Assembly (NCBI GenBank): GCA_027604685.1
Contig: JADHYX010000195.1
Span: 3,945-34,320 of the forward strand
Reading direction: 5' to 3'
From: Lobulomyces angularis
Lineage: Eukaryota; Chytridiomycota; Chytridiomycetes; Lobulomycetales; Lobulomycetaceae
DNA: 30,376 nucleotides
Of this stretch, positions 21,450 to 30,376 are shown piece after piece (position 1 is the first letter of the stretch; the number at the start of each line of letters is the position of its first letter). Under the pieces are notes generated by a model, which was not told where the DNA came from, did not search any database, and saw only the letters and a program-made list of their open reading frames with translations. The translations under genes were made by a program, and so were the position numbers.

Positions 21450-23305
21450 ATGCATAAGTTATTGGCAAGAAGGCTATCCACAGCAGTAGATAAAACGTAT
21501 GATATTTGTATTGTAGGTGCTGGTATGTTAAAAAATGTAAAGAGAGAACTACATTAATGTAAAAGTAAAGGTCCAGTAGGATTAAGTTTAGCTGCTAAAA
21601 TCGGAAATAGTCATTATACCAATGGAAATAAAATTTGTTTAATTGAATCTTCTGATGTTTTAAAAAGTTTGGAGGAAAACGATACTTTCTCCAATAGGGT
21701 TGTTAGCGTTACCCCAAAATCTAGATTATTTTTAGAAGGTAATTAATAATTAAAAGTAAAAAAAAAAAAAGAAGATTTTTTATCTAATCATTTATTTATT
21801 TATTTATTTTTTGTATATTTAAATTCACTTCAAAGAAATTGGATGCTGGAATAATATACCTGAAGAAAAAGTGTATCCTTACAACAAAATACAAGTTTTC
21901 GATTCAAATTTTAAAGGATCCATTAATTTCAATTCTAGATATGACGAGGAAACTGAAGTTTCCAAAGCATCAACTGCTCCAAAAGAGTGTACACCTTCTA
22001 GTAGTTATGATCCCGTCGCATATATTATTGAAAATAATGTTATTCGAAGCAGTCTTATAAAAACTTTAAAAAATTTAAATAATGAAATTGAGATATTTAA
22101 CAATACTAAAGTTAATGAGATTATTCTGGACAAGGGGAGTTTCAATGACGAGTGGCCCATAATAAAGTTAGATTCCGGTAAAGTTATTCAAGCTAGACTA
22201 TTAATTGGAGCTGATGGTATTTAAATTTTTTAGAAAATAAATTTCCCATTTTTTTTATAGGACAAAATTCCCCTGTACGAATGGCAGCAAATATTGAATC
22301 TATTGGTTGGGATTATGATCAATCTGGAATAGTGGGTACGCTTAAAGTGTCTGGCTGCAGTACTGTTGCCTTCCAACGGTATGAATCAATTATACTAACA
22401 AACCTGTAATAATTTATTGGATAGATTTTTACCAACTGGTCCTATTGCTTTGTTACCATTAAAGGACAAATACATGTCTTTAGTGTGGACTTTACCCAAG
22501 AATATTTCGAATTTATTATTTAATTTGAAAAAATTGAACCTAAAGAATGATAAGATGATTTTTAAGGAAATATTAAATACGGCGTTAAAAAACCCCAAGG
22601 AGGACTTGCTTTATTTTTTTTCCGAGTTGGAAAAGTTAAATGATGGAAAAATTAATTTTCAAAACATTTCCGAAGCAGATAAATTAAAAATTGAGTTGGA
22701 GTTGAATGCTATTGATTTTAAATTTGAAAGAGAATGGGGAATTAAGAGATTAGACTCTGAACAGGGTGGCATTAGTGTACACGACACAATCCCAGTAGTT
22801 GAAGATATTGTTAAAAATAGTGTTGCAGGATTTCCTTTGAGGTTACGAAATTGCAGAACATATATTGGAAATAGAATTGCATTAATCGGGTACTCAATAA
22901 AATAATATTGCTGAATATATGAATTGTCTTTAGTGATGCAGCACACAGCATTCATCCGTTAGCAGGTCAGGGATTAAACTTGGGACTTGCAGATTCAGAA
23001 GCTTTGGGAAGGGTTTTAATAAAAGCCATTAAAAACGGTGACGACTTTGGATTGGATTATATTTTAGAAGAATACAACTCGGAGAGATACATTAAAAATT
23101 TACTTATGATTTCATCTTGTGATATACTGGAAAAGGTATTTGTCAAAGTCCCAAGTCAATTTAGGATTTTTGAAGACCTTATTAGTTTTGGATTAAATAG
23201 TTTAAACAAAATGGATGTACTAAAGGTAATTTCATTTTTATTATTATATATTTTTTTTTTTTTCAACTTTTTTTTTAGGAAACTTTAAAGAAGTATGCAA
23301 GTTAA
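21450..23305 (+). CDS. COQ6: Ubiquinone biosynthesis monooxygenase COQ6
   Basis: FAD-dependent hydroxylase of the mitochondrial coenzyme Q complex; it adds the C5 hydroxyl to the polyprenylated ring. Seven exons: 21450-21522, 21571-21738, 21836-22216, 22261-22378, 22425-22889, 22934-23225 and 23279-23305. They give 507 aa, near the fungal norm. The start is a basic presequence (MHKLLARRLSTA) that fits mitochondrial import. The FAD dinucleotide fold IVGAGPVGLS follows (Gly23, Gly25, Gly28), then LIGADGQNSPVR at the middle GD-type motif, and GDAAHSIHPLAGQGLNLGLAD (split: GDAAHSIHPL / AGQGLNLGL, from residue 402) for the FAD ribityl contact. All hallmark residues are present. The last coding exon is only 27 nt. 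Introns are 44-97 nt. Confidence 0.95.
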
Positions 23306-24496
23306 AAAGATAACACATAAATTTTTTTTTTTTTTTTGTCAAATATAATATTTATATACATCAAATATATATATTTTGCATTCTTGTTTATTCATTCGAT
23401 TTATTGATTGCGTTTAATAAAAAATTAATAAAACGGCTTACTTGTAAACTACAAATTCCAATTAAATTAACCAACTCCTTATTATAAAAAATCTGGTAAT
23501 TTTTGGTAAAAACTTTCAAAAAATTAACAAATAATTAAAAACTCCAGCAGTAAATTAAAAACTGCAGAAAAAAAGTGAGTGTAAAGATGAATATAGAAAG
23601 CTTTTGTACTTAATATTTTTTGTGTCATTAGTTATGAATATAATAAAAATTTGCAAAAAAAAAGGAAAGTAACAAATTTACATAAAGGTCATGCGACCTT
23701 CGAATAAAACATTTAAAACAGTGGTTTCTTTAAATATTATCTCTTTTCTTCAACTTTTCTTGCCATTCTAGCTTTGATCAAGTGTAGTTAATTAAAGACC
23801 AACATAGTAGAAATGTATCTCCATAACTCCAACAAGGTGCAGTAATGCGATAAATGTATATTTTAAGATAAATTTTAACTTAAATGATGAATAAATCTTA
23901 CCAACTTCATAATTTAATAAACAATTATTGTATCTGTTCTGTATAGTTTGAAAGCTGTACAATTGGCAGTTTGCCATCTCGTAATTCATAGTAATTTTTG
24001 TTCATTGCATAAGTGAAATCTGAGAGTGCCAGAGCACGTAGCAATTTGTCATCGGTATTGCAATATTATCGAGTGTTGCACATTTTCTCAAACTCTCAAC
24101 TTAAACGAACTTCAAGTTTTAGAGTGCAAAATTTAAGTTGCATTTTATATCGTAGCAGCAAAAGGTGTTTCTGTGAACTCATTATCCTTGGATCGTTTAC
24201 AGAAAAACAGTCAATAAAAAATGTGTTTTTCTTTTAGTCTTTATTAACAAATAACTCATTGGTTTAGCAGTATTATTCCTCTAAAAGAAATTATGTCTAA
24301 TATAAATAATAAATCAATTGTTATATTTATTTATTACCCAAATATTGTTGTTTTACAGCTCAAAACTTCTTTCAGTTCAATCATTGAAATTTTGGTTTTG
24401 TGTTACAAGATTTTAGCTTAACAAATTTTAAATCAAGATTTTTTAAATTTATAAAGTTGCACCTAAACTTGATGCTAAAATAGCAATTTTTATTAT
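23306..24496. other. 1.2-kb intergenic region with complex core
   Basis: 23306-23640 and 24240-24496 are AT-rich. 23640-24240 is more complex. On the minus strand it holds a 46-codon open frame (23925-24065, contains FTYAMNKNYYELRDGKLP) overlapping another frame starting at 23989 (MNYEMANCQLYSF), whose codons run into a strong GTAAGA donor-like site. A 6-bp stem AAGGTC-ATGC-GACCTT lies at 23685-23700. None of this makes a complete gene. An unannotated small spliced gene, a relic or a non-coding RNA are all possible. Confidence 0.35.
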
Positions 24497-25041
24497 ATGT
24501 CAATTAGCACCACTTTAGAAGACGAGTTAACTAAAGTTATTGAAAATGAGGAAGAAGTAGGTAAGAATAAAAGAAAGAAACATATATAAACAAAGTTTTT
24601 TTACTAATTTAAATCTTCTTTCTTTTTTTGATATTAAAAACATCAAAAATAGTTTTAAATAAATTTTTAGCAAAGGCTAATGAATTTGCTGGTGAAAAAA
24701 AAAAAAAATTTATTCCAAATGAACTTGAAGTTAAAAGTAAAGAAAAAAAATATAATTTTTTTTTTTGTATTGACACTGTTTTTTTTTTTTTTTTTCTAGA
24801 AAAAACTCCATACAGAACATTATTATTTGATACATTAAAATATCAGAGAAGAAAGATTCCACCTTTTGTTGGTAAAATTAAGCATAATCCTACTTCAAAC
24901 GCCAAAAATAGAAAAAAAATTATTCAAAAAAACAATAAGGATGTTTTGGAAAAAGCTGCAGAAAGAATAACTGAAAAGAAAAAAATTGAAGAAAGACACA
25001 ACATTTATCAGGATATGTTGAATGAAGTATTGAAGAAATAA
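24497..25041 (+). CDS. Small lysine-rich protein of unknown function
   Basis: Model of three exons: 24497-24560, 24671-24736 and 24800-25041, giving 123 aa. A second acceptor 18 nt upstream (exon from 24653) keeps phase and would add six residues. I do not recognise the family. The N terminus is acidic (DELTKVIENEEE), the middle has a distinct segment TPYRTLLFDTLKYQRRKIPP followed by FVGKIKHN, and the C-terminal third is a Lys/Glu-rich predicted helix (AAERITEKKKIEERHN). Such composition is common in nucleolar or ribosome-assembly proteins, but that is only a guess. The second intron (24737-24799, 63 nt) has no stop and a length divisible by three, so a retained form would add a Phe-rich insert. 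Confidence 0.6.
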
Positions 25042-25339
25042 AATATAAAAGAAAAAGAGAGTTTAATATGGTGGCCCACGGTTAAAACGAAAAAAAAAGA
25101 AAAATTAATTAATTATAAAAAAAAAGAGGTTTGAATTTAGAGGAAAAATGGAAATAAAAATTAAAAAAGATTATTGGGATTATTACCGTTGCTTTATTGG
25201 TGGAGAAAAAACTCAAAAAAATGTTTTTTTTATTTACATAGTTATATTATATTGTAAAAATTACAATTAAAAAATTAAAAACAAAGCTAAAAGACATTTG
25301 TATAATTTCTTTATTATGATTATTTTTTTGATTAGTCTG

Positions 25340-26440
25340 CTATTGAATAAGCGAAGGAATTGCAACGGAGCTACCGTCATTTGAAAGTGTTAAAAAAGTA
25401 CTATCGCTTTGGTTAGTATCTCTAACATCATCTCTTCTAAAATTACCCCAAAAATTTGAACTTGTATTTGATAATACTGAAGGAAAGCGATCTTGTTCTA
25501 TTATCACTTCAAAGTTGTAGTTAGTGGAATCAATTTTATTAATAGACGTTGGTAAAAGACCCTTTGATGTACGTCCCTCCATTCTGGCAATTGATGCATC
25601 ATACATGTAATACTGATTTGAATCTTTTAAACTATATAGTGCCGAAGGTTCTGTAATCTTCTGACCTTTAAATGGATTTCCAATAACACTGGCTAATTTT
25701 TTATTTTCATCATTGAAATTACCAAAGGTTCTTTTATTGAAGTTTAATTGTTTTTTTTTTCTTATTTTGTATAGCAAAAAGATTATAACTGCCAAAATCA
25801 AAGCTGATATTATCGATATAATAGCAGGTGTATTCCTGAAAAAATTATTACCAGTTTCATTTTGGTCTATGATATTAACTGACATCGGTGCCATGGCTTC
25901 TGTTTTTGTATTCGGATTGTTGTTATTAGAGGCAACCATCAAATCCACTTTTTGTGTTTCGGATATTAACAAAGTAGTAGTACTACTCTCTGATATTAAC
26001 AAGGAGGTAGTAGTTGTGCTAAGGTCAATGGAATCACTTGTTACAGTTGGATTTTGAAATGCTGGGATTGCACTAGTAGTTGTTACTGAATTAATGGTGC
26101 TGGTTGAGACTTTGGTTTTATTAGAAAATTGTACGATTTTGGTAGTATCAGAAGTTTTATTAATAATTTTTGTAATAGATGGTATTTCAGTGTTTGACCT
26201 GCTTTCAGTATTATCAGAATTAACTTCTTTTCCATTGATCTGCTTTAGCTTTTTAAAGTTAATGATTTTTGGTATACTGGAAAATCGAGAAAAATATTTT
26301 TCAAGGTGATTAAAAAGATTGAGTTTTTTAATTTTGATTTTGGTGTGGTTTTTAATTTTCAAGTTTTTTTTTATTTTTTTTAGGTTGTTCTTTTGACCAA
26401 GATTCTTTGCATTGAAAAGTCTAATTTTTTTTAAACTCAT
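25340..26440 (-). CDS. Intronless single-pass membrane protein, Ser/Thr-rich
   Basis: One uninterrupted exon encodes 366 aa; it is the only intronless gene in the window. Residues 1-70 are very basic (many Lys and Asn). Residues about 85-165 are rich in Ser/Thr with an imperfect repeat (SLLISES, TLLISET) and several N-x-S/T sequons. Residues 205-224 form one strong hydrophobic segment (PAIISIISALILAVIIFLLY), followed by a stop-transfer KIRKKK and a 136-residue tail. This is the plan of a cell-surface protein with an O-glycosylated stalk, as in fungal wall sensors. No signal peptide is visible, so the transmembrane segment would have to act as the signal anchor, or the true N terminus lies elsewhere. 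No family recognised. Confidence 0.7.
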   Translation of the reverse strand: MSLKKIRLFNAKNLGQKNNLKKIKKNLKIKNHTKIKIKKLNLFNHLEKYFSRFSSIPKIINFKKLKQINGKEVNSDNTESRSNTEIPSITKIINKTSDTTKIVQFSNKTKVSTSTINSVTTTSAIPAFQNPTVTSDSIDLSTTTTSLLISESSTTTLLISETQKVDLMVASNNNNPNTKTEAMAPMSVNIIDQNETGNNFFRNTPAIISIISALILAVIIFLLYKIRKKKQLNFNKRTFGNFNDENKKLASVIGNPFKGQKITEPSALYSLKDSNQYYMYDASIARMEGRTSKGLLPTSINKIDSTNYNFEVIIEQDRFPSVLSNTSSNFWGNFRRDDVRDTNQSDSTFLTLSNDGSSVAIPSLIQ

Positions 26441-27244
26441 GATATAATTAATTTTTTTTATTTTTTATTCTTTTAAACTTCAATAAAAAATAAAAAAAAA
26501 AGAAAAAATTGTTTTAAATTTTAATAGATTTTCTTAAATAAAAGAAAAAAAAAAAAATAAAAAAAAATAAAAACGGCTTCCATTTTCGAAATTAATTTTA
26601 AAATTAAATACTTTTTTTTGTTAAAGAAAAATGAAAAAAAATTGTTGAGGAAAAATTTGTTTTTTTCTGAGGCTTGCAAAGGGATCAAAAGGATTTCTAG
26701 AAAAATGATCTTTAATTTTTCTATAATATTTTGATTTTGATGTGAAGAAATTTGCATTTTATATATGATGTTAAATTTTGATGTAAAGAAATCCTTTGGT
26801 AAATGCTCATTTCATGAATAAAATGTGGAACTCTATATTAAGCAGTGTTTCAAAGGAACCTTCTCAAATCACATATTCAAGATAATAATAAATTTCAGCT
26901 ATGAGAAAGTGATCAACTGGATCACCTTCATTTATGAATATATGTCTAGCTTTCTCAGTACTATCATTAATTTCTAATCCATTTTCATTATACTTTGGAT
27001 AATGATTATTAAGTATTTTTTATTGAATTGTAAATAGTAATATCGTCAATATTATTTCTTGAACTTTCATCCATTCATTACATGTACTAAGTCTTCTTTT
27101 CAAAGATAAATGATTACAAGTATTATTAAAAACACAATCATAATATGACTAAAATGAAATTTTTAATCTGAAAATATACTTTAATTGGAATATATTTTCT
27201 ACGATCTACTTCTATTAACAATTTAAACTATCAGTTCTAACTTT
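26441..27244. other. Intergenic region with a possible gene relic
   Basis: 26441-26760 is low-complexity A/T DNA. 26760-27244 is more complex, and its minus strand holds a possibly decayed reading frame (separate entry). It must also contain the 3' end of the kinesin gene, whose stop is at 27245. Confidence 0.4.
26807..27148 (-). pseudogene. Possible decayed coding sequence
   Basis: One minus-strand frame runs 42 codons from 27148 to a TAA at 27020, then 51 codons to a TGA at 26864, then 18 to a TGA at 26807. About ten stops would be expected by chance over this span at the local base composition; three are seen. Segments such as HLSLKRRLSTCNEWMKVQE and EINDSTEKARHIFINEGDP are protein-like. 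There is no start codon in the usual place and no recognisable family. It could be a relic of a gene or element, or exons of an unrecognised gene. Confidence 0.25.
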
Positions 27245-30227
27245 TCAGGCATAGCGTTTAGTTTTCGATACTAATCCTCTAGCTTTTGGTGCCTTTTTAT
27301 CCAGATTTTTTTCACTTAGGTTAATACTTACGTTACTACTTAAACTATTGTTAAAATTGCTGCTTTTAGCGGATTGTGGTCTTTTAGAAGCTGCTGAACT
27401 CGGCCGTACATTTTTTTTCGTAATTGCAGCAGAGTTGGTTTTTTCTTTTCTCATCTTCACTTCGGGAGCTTTTTTTTTTATATTAACGGACGGTAAATCG
27501 TAAGTTAAAAAAATGTCCCTAAAAACACACATTGGTGTAAAATCATCTTCTTCAATTTCGTTATTTTTTGTAAAGTCCTCTTGATCTCGATTAAATCCTT
27601 TTTGTGTTATGGTGTCTTTTCCAAGTAGCTGCCCTGACACTAAACTACGTTTTCCTTGAATGTTATTTCCTGCGTGTGCTACTTGCGCGATTCTCCACTT
27701 TTCTGCTGAGTCATCATACACTGCCGCACCTTCTAACACTTCAATGTACTCTTCTGGTATAAATTGTGATACTACAAACAGCTTTAGTTTAAGTTCCCTG
27801 GTTACAGCTCTAACTGTTTCTAAAAGGTTTTCTCTTTCTCTTTGGTGTTCCTGCTGTAAATCTTTTACTTCACTTTTTGCATTCATCTATTTCAAGAATA
27901 CGGTTAAATAAATATTTCTTTTTTTTTTTTTTTTTTAAAATATAATTTTTTATATATTCACCATTAATGTCCATAATTTTTTTAGCTTTTTGGTTTTCGC
28001 AGCAGCTTCTTCTTGAAGAGAAGCGTACTCCTCTTCGATTTGAAGGTTAGTTTCTTCACTTTCCATTAGTTGCCTCTCCAATTCTCTTTCCTGCCTTTGC
28101 TTTTCTTCAATTTCGGCCACTTTCCTTGCCAATTCCATTCTTTGTTCTCCCTCTTTGTCTAAAACATTAACTCCTCCAACCAAGAGTTTAGCTTCTAACT
28201 GCGACAATTTGGCTGCCACCTCGGACTTTTGCAATCTTTCTTTTTCTAGCTCCACTGCTCTCTTTTCAAGATCTTCTACTAGTTTATTCCTTTCACTTTC
28301 TTCCATATCTTTTGATGCCATAATATGTCTCTTTTCTTCTTCCACCAGCTCTTGCATTCTGGCTATATCTGGAGCAGAAATTGTTCCATTCGCCAACTTT
28401 GAGTCCGGTGCTCCTGTTAAGCTATTTTCATTGGTATCTGATATTGACTTTTTACTTTTTTTTTTTTTTGTGGATTTTGGGCCTTTTGGTTTTGCTCCTT
28501 CCACTGCATCTTCCTCATCATCCACAATTTCTTCTACCTCTTCAACTTCTTCAACCACCTCCTAAATTTTTTTTTTTTTTTTGTATTTAAATAAATAACA
28601 TTTTTTTTTTTTAATTTACCTCTCTTTCAATTACAGATCTTTCACCAGTTGATTCAGATTCCAATTGTGCTCTTAGTTTTTTAATTTCTTCCTGAAATTC
28701 TCTAAGCATTGCATCCTGAAAAAAAATAAATTGAAATAAAATAAAAATTAAATATTTTTTTTTTTTTTTGTTTATTTTTTACTTTAGGATCTTCATTAAT
28801 TTTAGGTTTATTTTTGATATTTTTTGCACGATTTGCATAACGGAGAGAGGAAAGAGATTCATCGTAGTTATAAGAGGCAGGGCTCATCGTGGCCAACATT
28901 AGCGTTCTTTTTTTAAATTGATAAAAAATATAAATAAAAAATAAAAAAAATTGGAAAAAATATACCTAGCATTTCCACCTAAAGAATCTTGTAGTAATCT
29001 TGTTAATTTTGAGTCACGGTATGGTATATGAGAACTTTTTCCATCAACTAACGCCGATATTACATTTCCTAATGCCGATAATGATAAATTGATTTTTGTT
29101 GCCTCCTTTAGCCGGTCTCCCTAGAAAAATAAAATAAAAAATTTAAAATAAAAATTAATCTTATACCGTTGCACCAGTTTTAGTTTGTCTTTCACTACCA
29201 GCTAAATCGACCAAATTTAATTTACCAGCTCTTATATGCTCTTCACCATCAGCTCCAATTTCTGAAACTTCAACAGTAACGGTGAAAATTGAGTGTGATC
29301 TGGAGGATGTAGCGTTCATTAAAGTCGAACCAACACTACGGTTTTTATTTCCGAAAGTCATCAATTTATCCATTTCTTCCAAATCCTTTATAACAAAGCT
29401 TCTTAAATCTTTCACATAAACTCCGATATCTGCTCTTTCTTTTATATCCAATTTAGCATTATTGTTTAAGAGGTCGTGGATTTCCTCATTGTATATTTCG
29501 AGGTAAGAAGCCCTAACCAAAAATTTTACTCCCTCCGGTGCCAACTTTATGTGCGAAAAAATGTGGTCAAATGAATTGGGAATAATTCCTCGTAATTCAG
29601 GCACATCTCTTATTCCTTCCATTGAAAAGGTCTTTGAAAAAATAAATTTTTTTAATTATTTTCTTTCTTTTAATTTTTTTACTTTTCCAGTTCCCGTTTG
29701 ACCATATGCAAATACTGTACCATTATATCCATTCAAAACTGAATCCACAATAGGCCGAGCTATAATTTTAATTTAAAAAAATTAAAAAAATTTCATTATA
29801 GGAATAATAATGAAAGAAATATATGAAAAAATAAAAAGAGAGATAAGAAAAAAGAAATATATATATATGTATTTACCAGTTTTATTGTAAACATCAATTT
29901 GAGTAGCATTGCAATCGAAAACAGAATCAAAAGTAAAAGTTTTTGGAGGTTCACCTTGTGCTGGTTTATCAGCAACAGGTGGAGTTGAAGTTTTTGGATC
30001 AAATATTGACACCATCGCTGCAGCTATATTGATGCTAACAACTGAAGAGTAATTTGCTACTTTTTCTTTTTCACTAAATGGTCTACATCGCATTACTACT
30101 CGTACTGCTTCACGGTCTGACTTTTTTGTTTATAGATTTATTGAATTTTTTTTTGTTTTAGATTAATTCACTTCATATCTTTTTGTTTTTTTATTTTATT
30201 TTTTATTTTTTTGTATTTCATTACCAT
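27245..30227 (-). CDS. Kinesin-2 motor subunit (KIF3A/FLA10-like)
   Basis: Plus-end-directed microtubule motor that drives anterograde intraflagellar transport. Nine coding exons: 30225-30227, 29877-30120, 29683-29759, 29167-29631, 28966-29120, 28783-28906, 28620-28715, 27962-28561 and 27245-27886. They give 801 aa. The motor domain is N-terminal: [15 protein letters not shown]-loop GQTGTGKT at 102-109, switch [10 protein letters not shown], switch [10 protein letters not shown], then [16 protein letters not shown]. The kinesin-2 neck follows ([20 protein letters not shown]), then a charged region, coiled coil 28000-28400, and the kinesin-2 tail with [14 protein letters not shown] and AHAGNN, closest to KIF3A by eye. 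The ATG sits alone in its coding exon before a 104-nt intron. An internal Met at 30091 would cut off strand 1 of the motor and is less likely. Presence implies a flagellated stage. Confidence 0.94.
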
Positions 30228-30376
30228 AATTTTTGTTCTTTAATAAAAAAATTTTTTTTATTTTTAGTTTTATTTTATTTTTTTTCTCTGATTCCTTTTT
30301 TTCCAACTTTTTTTTTTTTAATTTAATTTGTTTTTTTTTTTTTTTTTTGTGGATAGGGGGGGGTTTGGGCGTGGTG
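30228..30376. other. Window-end flank, T-rich with G-rich terminus
   Basis: 5' side of the kinesin-2 gene. It is T-rich on the plus strand until about 30350, then switches abruptly to GGATAGGGGGGGG and TTTGGGCGTGGTG. No other part of the window looks like this; see findings. Confidence 0.4.

Noticed and set aside
23885..24020. TGATGA followed later by CTGA, resembling snoRNA boxes C and D
   Set aside because: The spacing (over 120 nt) is too long, no terminal stem was seen and such short motifs are common by chance.
25148..25270. 40-codon plus-strand ORF between the small basic protein and the membrane protein
   Set aside because: Short, biased composition, no motif, and within the range of chance ORFs.
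26521..26580. Phe-rich hydrophobic frame upstream of the membrane protein, considered as a signal-peptide exon
   Set aside because: It is a product of poly(T) DNA, stops before the gene and offers no usable splice donor.
9166..26817. Shared 14-mer TGCTCATTTCATGA at 9166-9179 and 26804-26817 in two of the complex islands
   Set aside because: The flanks do not align and a single 14-nt match in AT-rich DNA can be chance; not enough to call a repeat family.
28155..28590. Long Ser-rich plus-strand ORFs opposite the kinesin-2 coiled coil
   Set aside because: Antisense shadow of the Glu/Lys-rich coiled-coil exon; the minus strand carries the conserved kinesin-2 gene.
1..30376. tRNA, rRNA, CRISPR arrays, transposase genes
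   Set aside because: I looked for tRNA B-box-like strings, rRNA blocks, regular repeats and transposase motifs on both strands and saw none that hold up.

Overview
The window reads as nuclear DNA of a very AT-rich, intron-dense, compact eukaryote. The best guess is a zoospore-forming, early-diverging fungus (Cryptomycota/Rozella-like or a chytrid). The fungal signs are sugar-porter transporters, a BRCT-WGR-PARP architecture and small gene spacing. The sign of a flagellum is a full kinesin-2 motor, the anterograde intraflagellar-transport motor that non-flagellated fungi lack. A COQ6-type ubiquinone hydroxylase suggests respiring mitochondria. All gene models below were spliced by hand, and each checks for reading phase. 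I count about 70 introns of 34-117 nt, nearly all GT...TAG/AAG and T-rich. Exon and species assignments are inference, since no transcript or database search was available.

Layout, left to right. Plus strand: sugar transporter 1 (171-2091) and a PH-domain protein (3482-4522). Minus strand: a 13-exon double-AAA+ ATPase (4686-7964) and Mediator subunit MED10 (8138-8697). Plus strand: sugar transporter 2 (9443-11057) and a Gi-like G-alpha subunit (11391-12759). Minus strand: pre-rRNA processing factor ESF1 (13246-15637), a 14-exon PARP (15915-18699) and an arginyl-tRNA-synthetase-like protein without recognisable catalytic motifs (19316-21266). Plus strand, head to head with the last: COQ6 (21450-23305), then a small basic protein (24497-25041). 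Minus strand: an intronless single-pass membrane protein (25340-26440) and kinesin-2 (27245-30227).

No operon-like logic is expected or seen. The loci are a mix of housekeeping (ESF1, MED10, COQ6), signalling/transport (G-alpha, PH, two hexose-type transporters), DNA-damage signalling (PARP) and flagellar transport (kinesin-2). The two transporters are paralogs that share only one intron position.

Between genes most DNA is poly(A)/poly(T)-rich filler. Five intergenic islands (about 2460-3240, 8700-9430, 18880-19310, 23640-24240, 26760-27240) have much higher sequence complexity. They hold hairpins, a 15-nt U6-snRNA-like match and open but unassigned or possibly decayed reading frames. The most notable observations are the pseudo-synthetase at 19316-21266, the degenerate first AAA domain at 4686-7964, the discordant introns of the transporters, and very small exons and introns (a 34-nt intron, a 31-nt exon, a start-codon-only coding exon).
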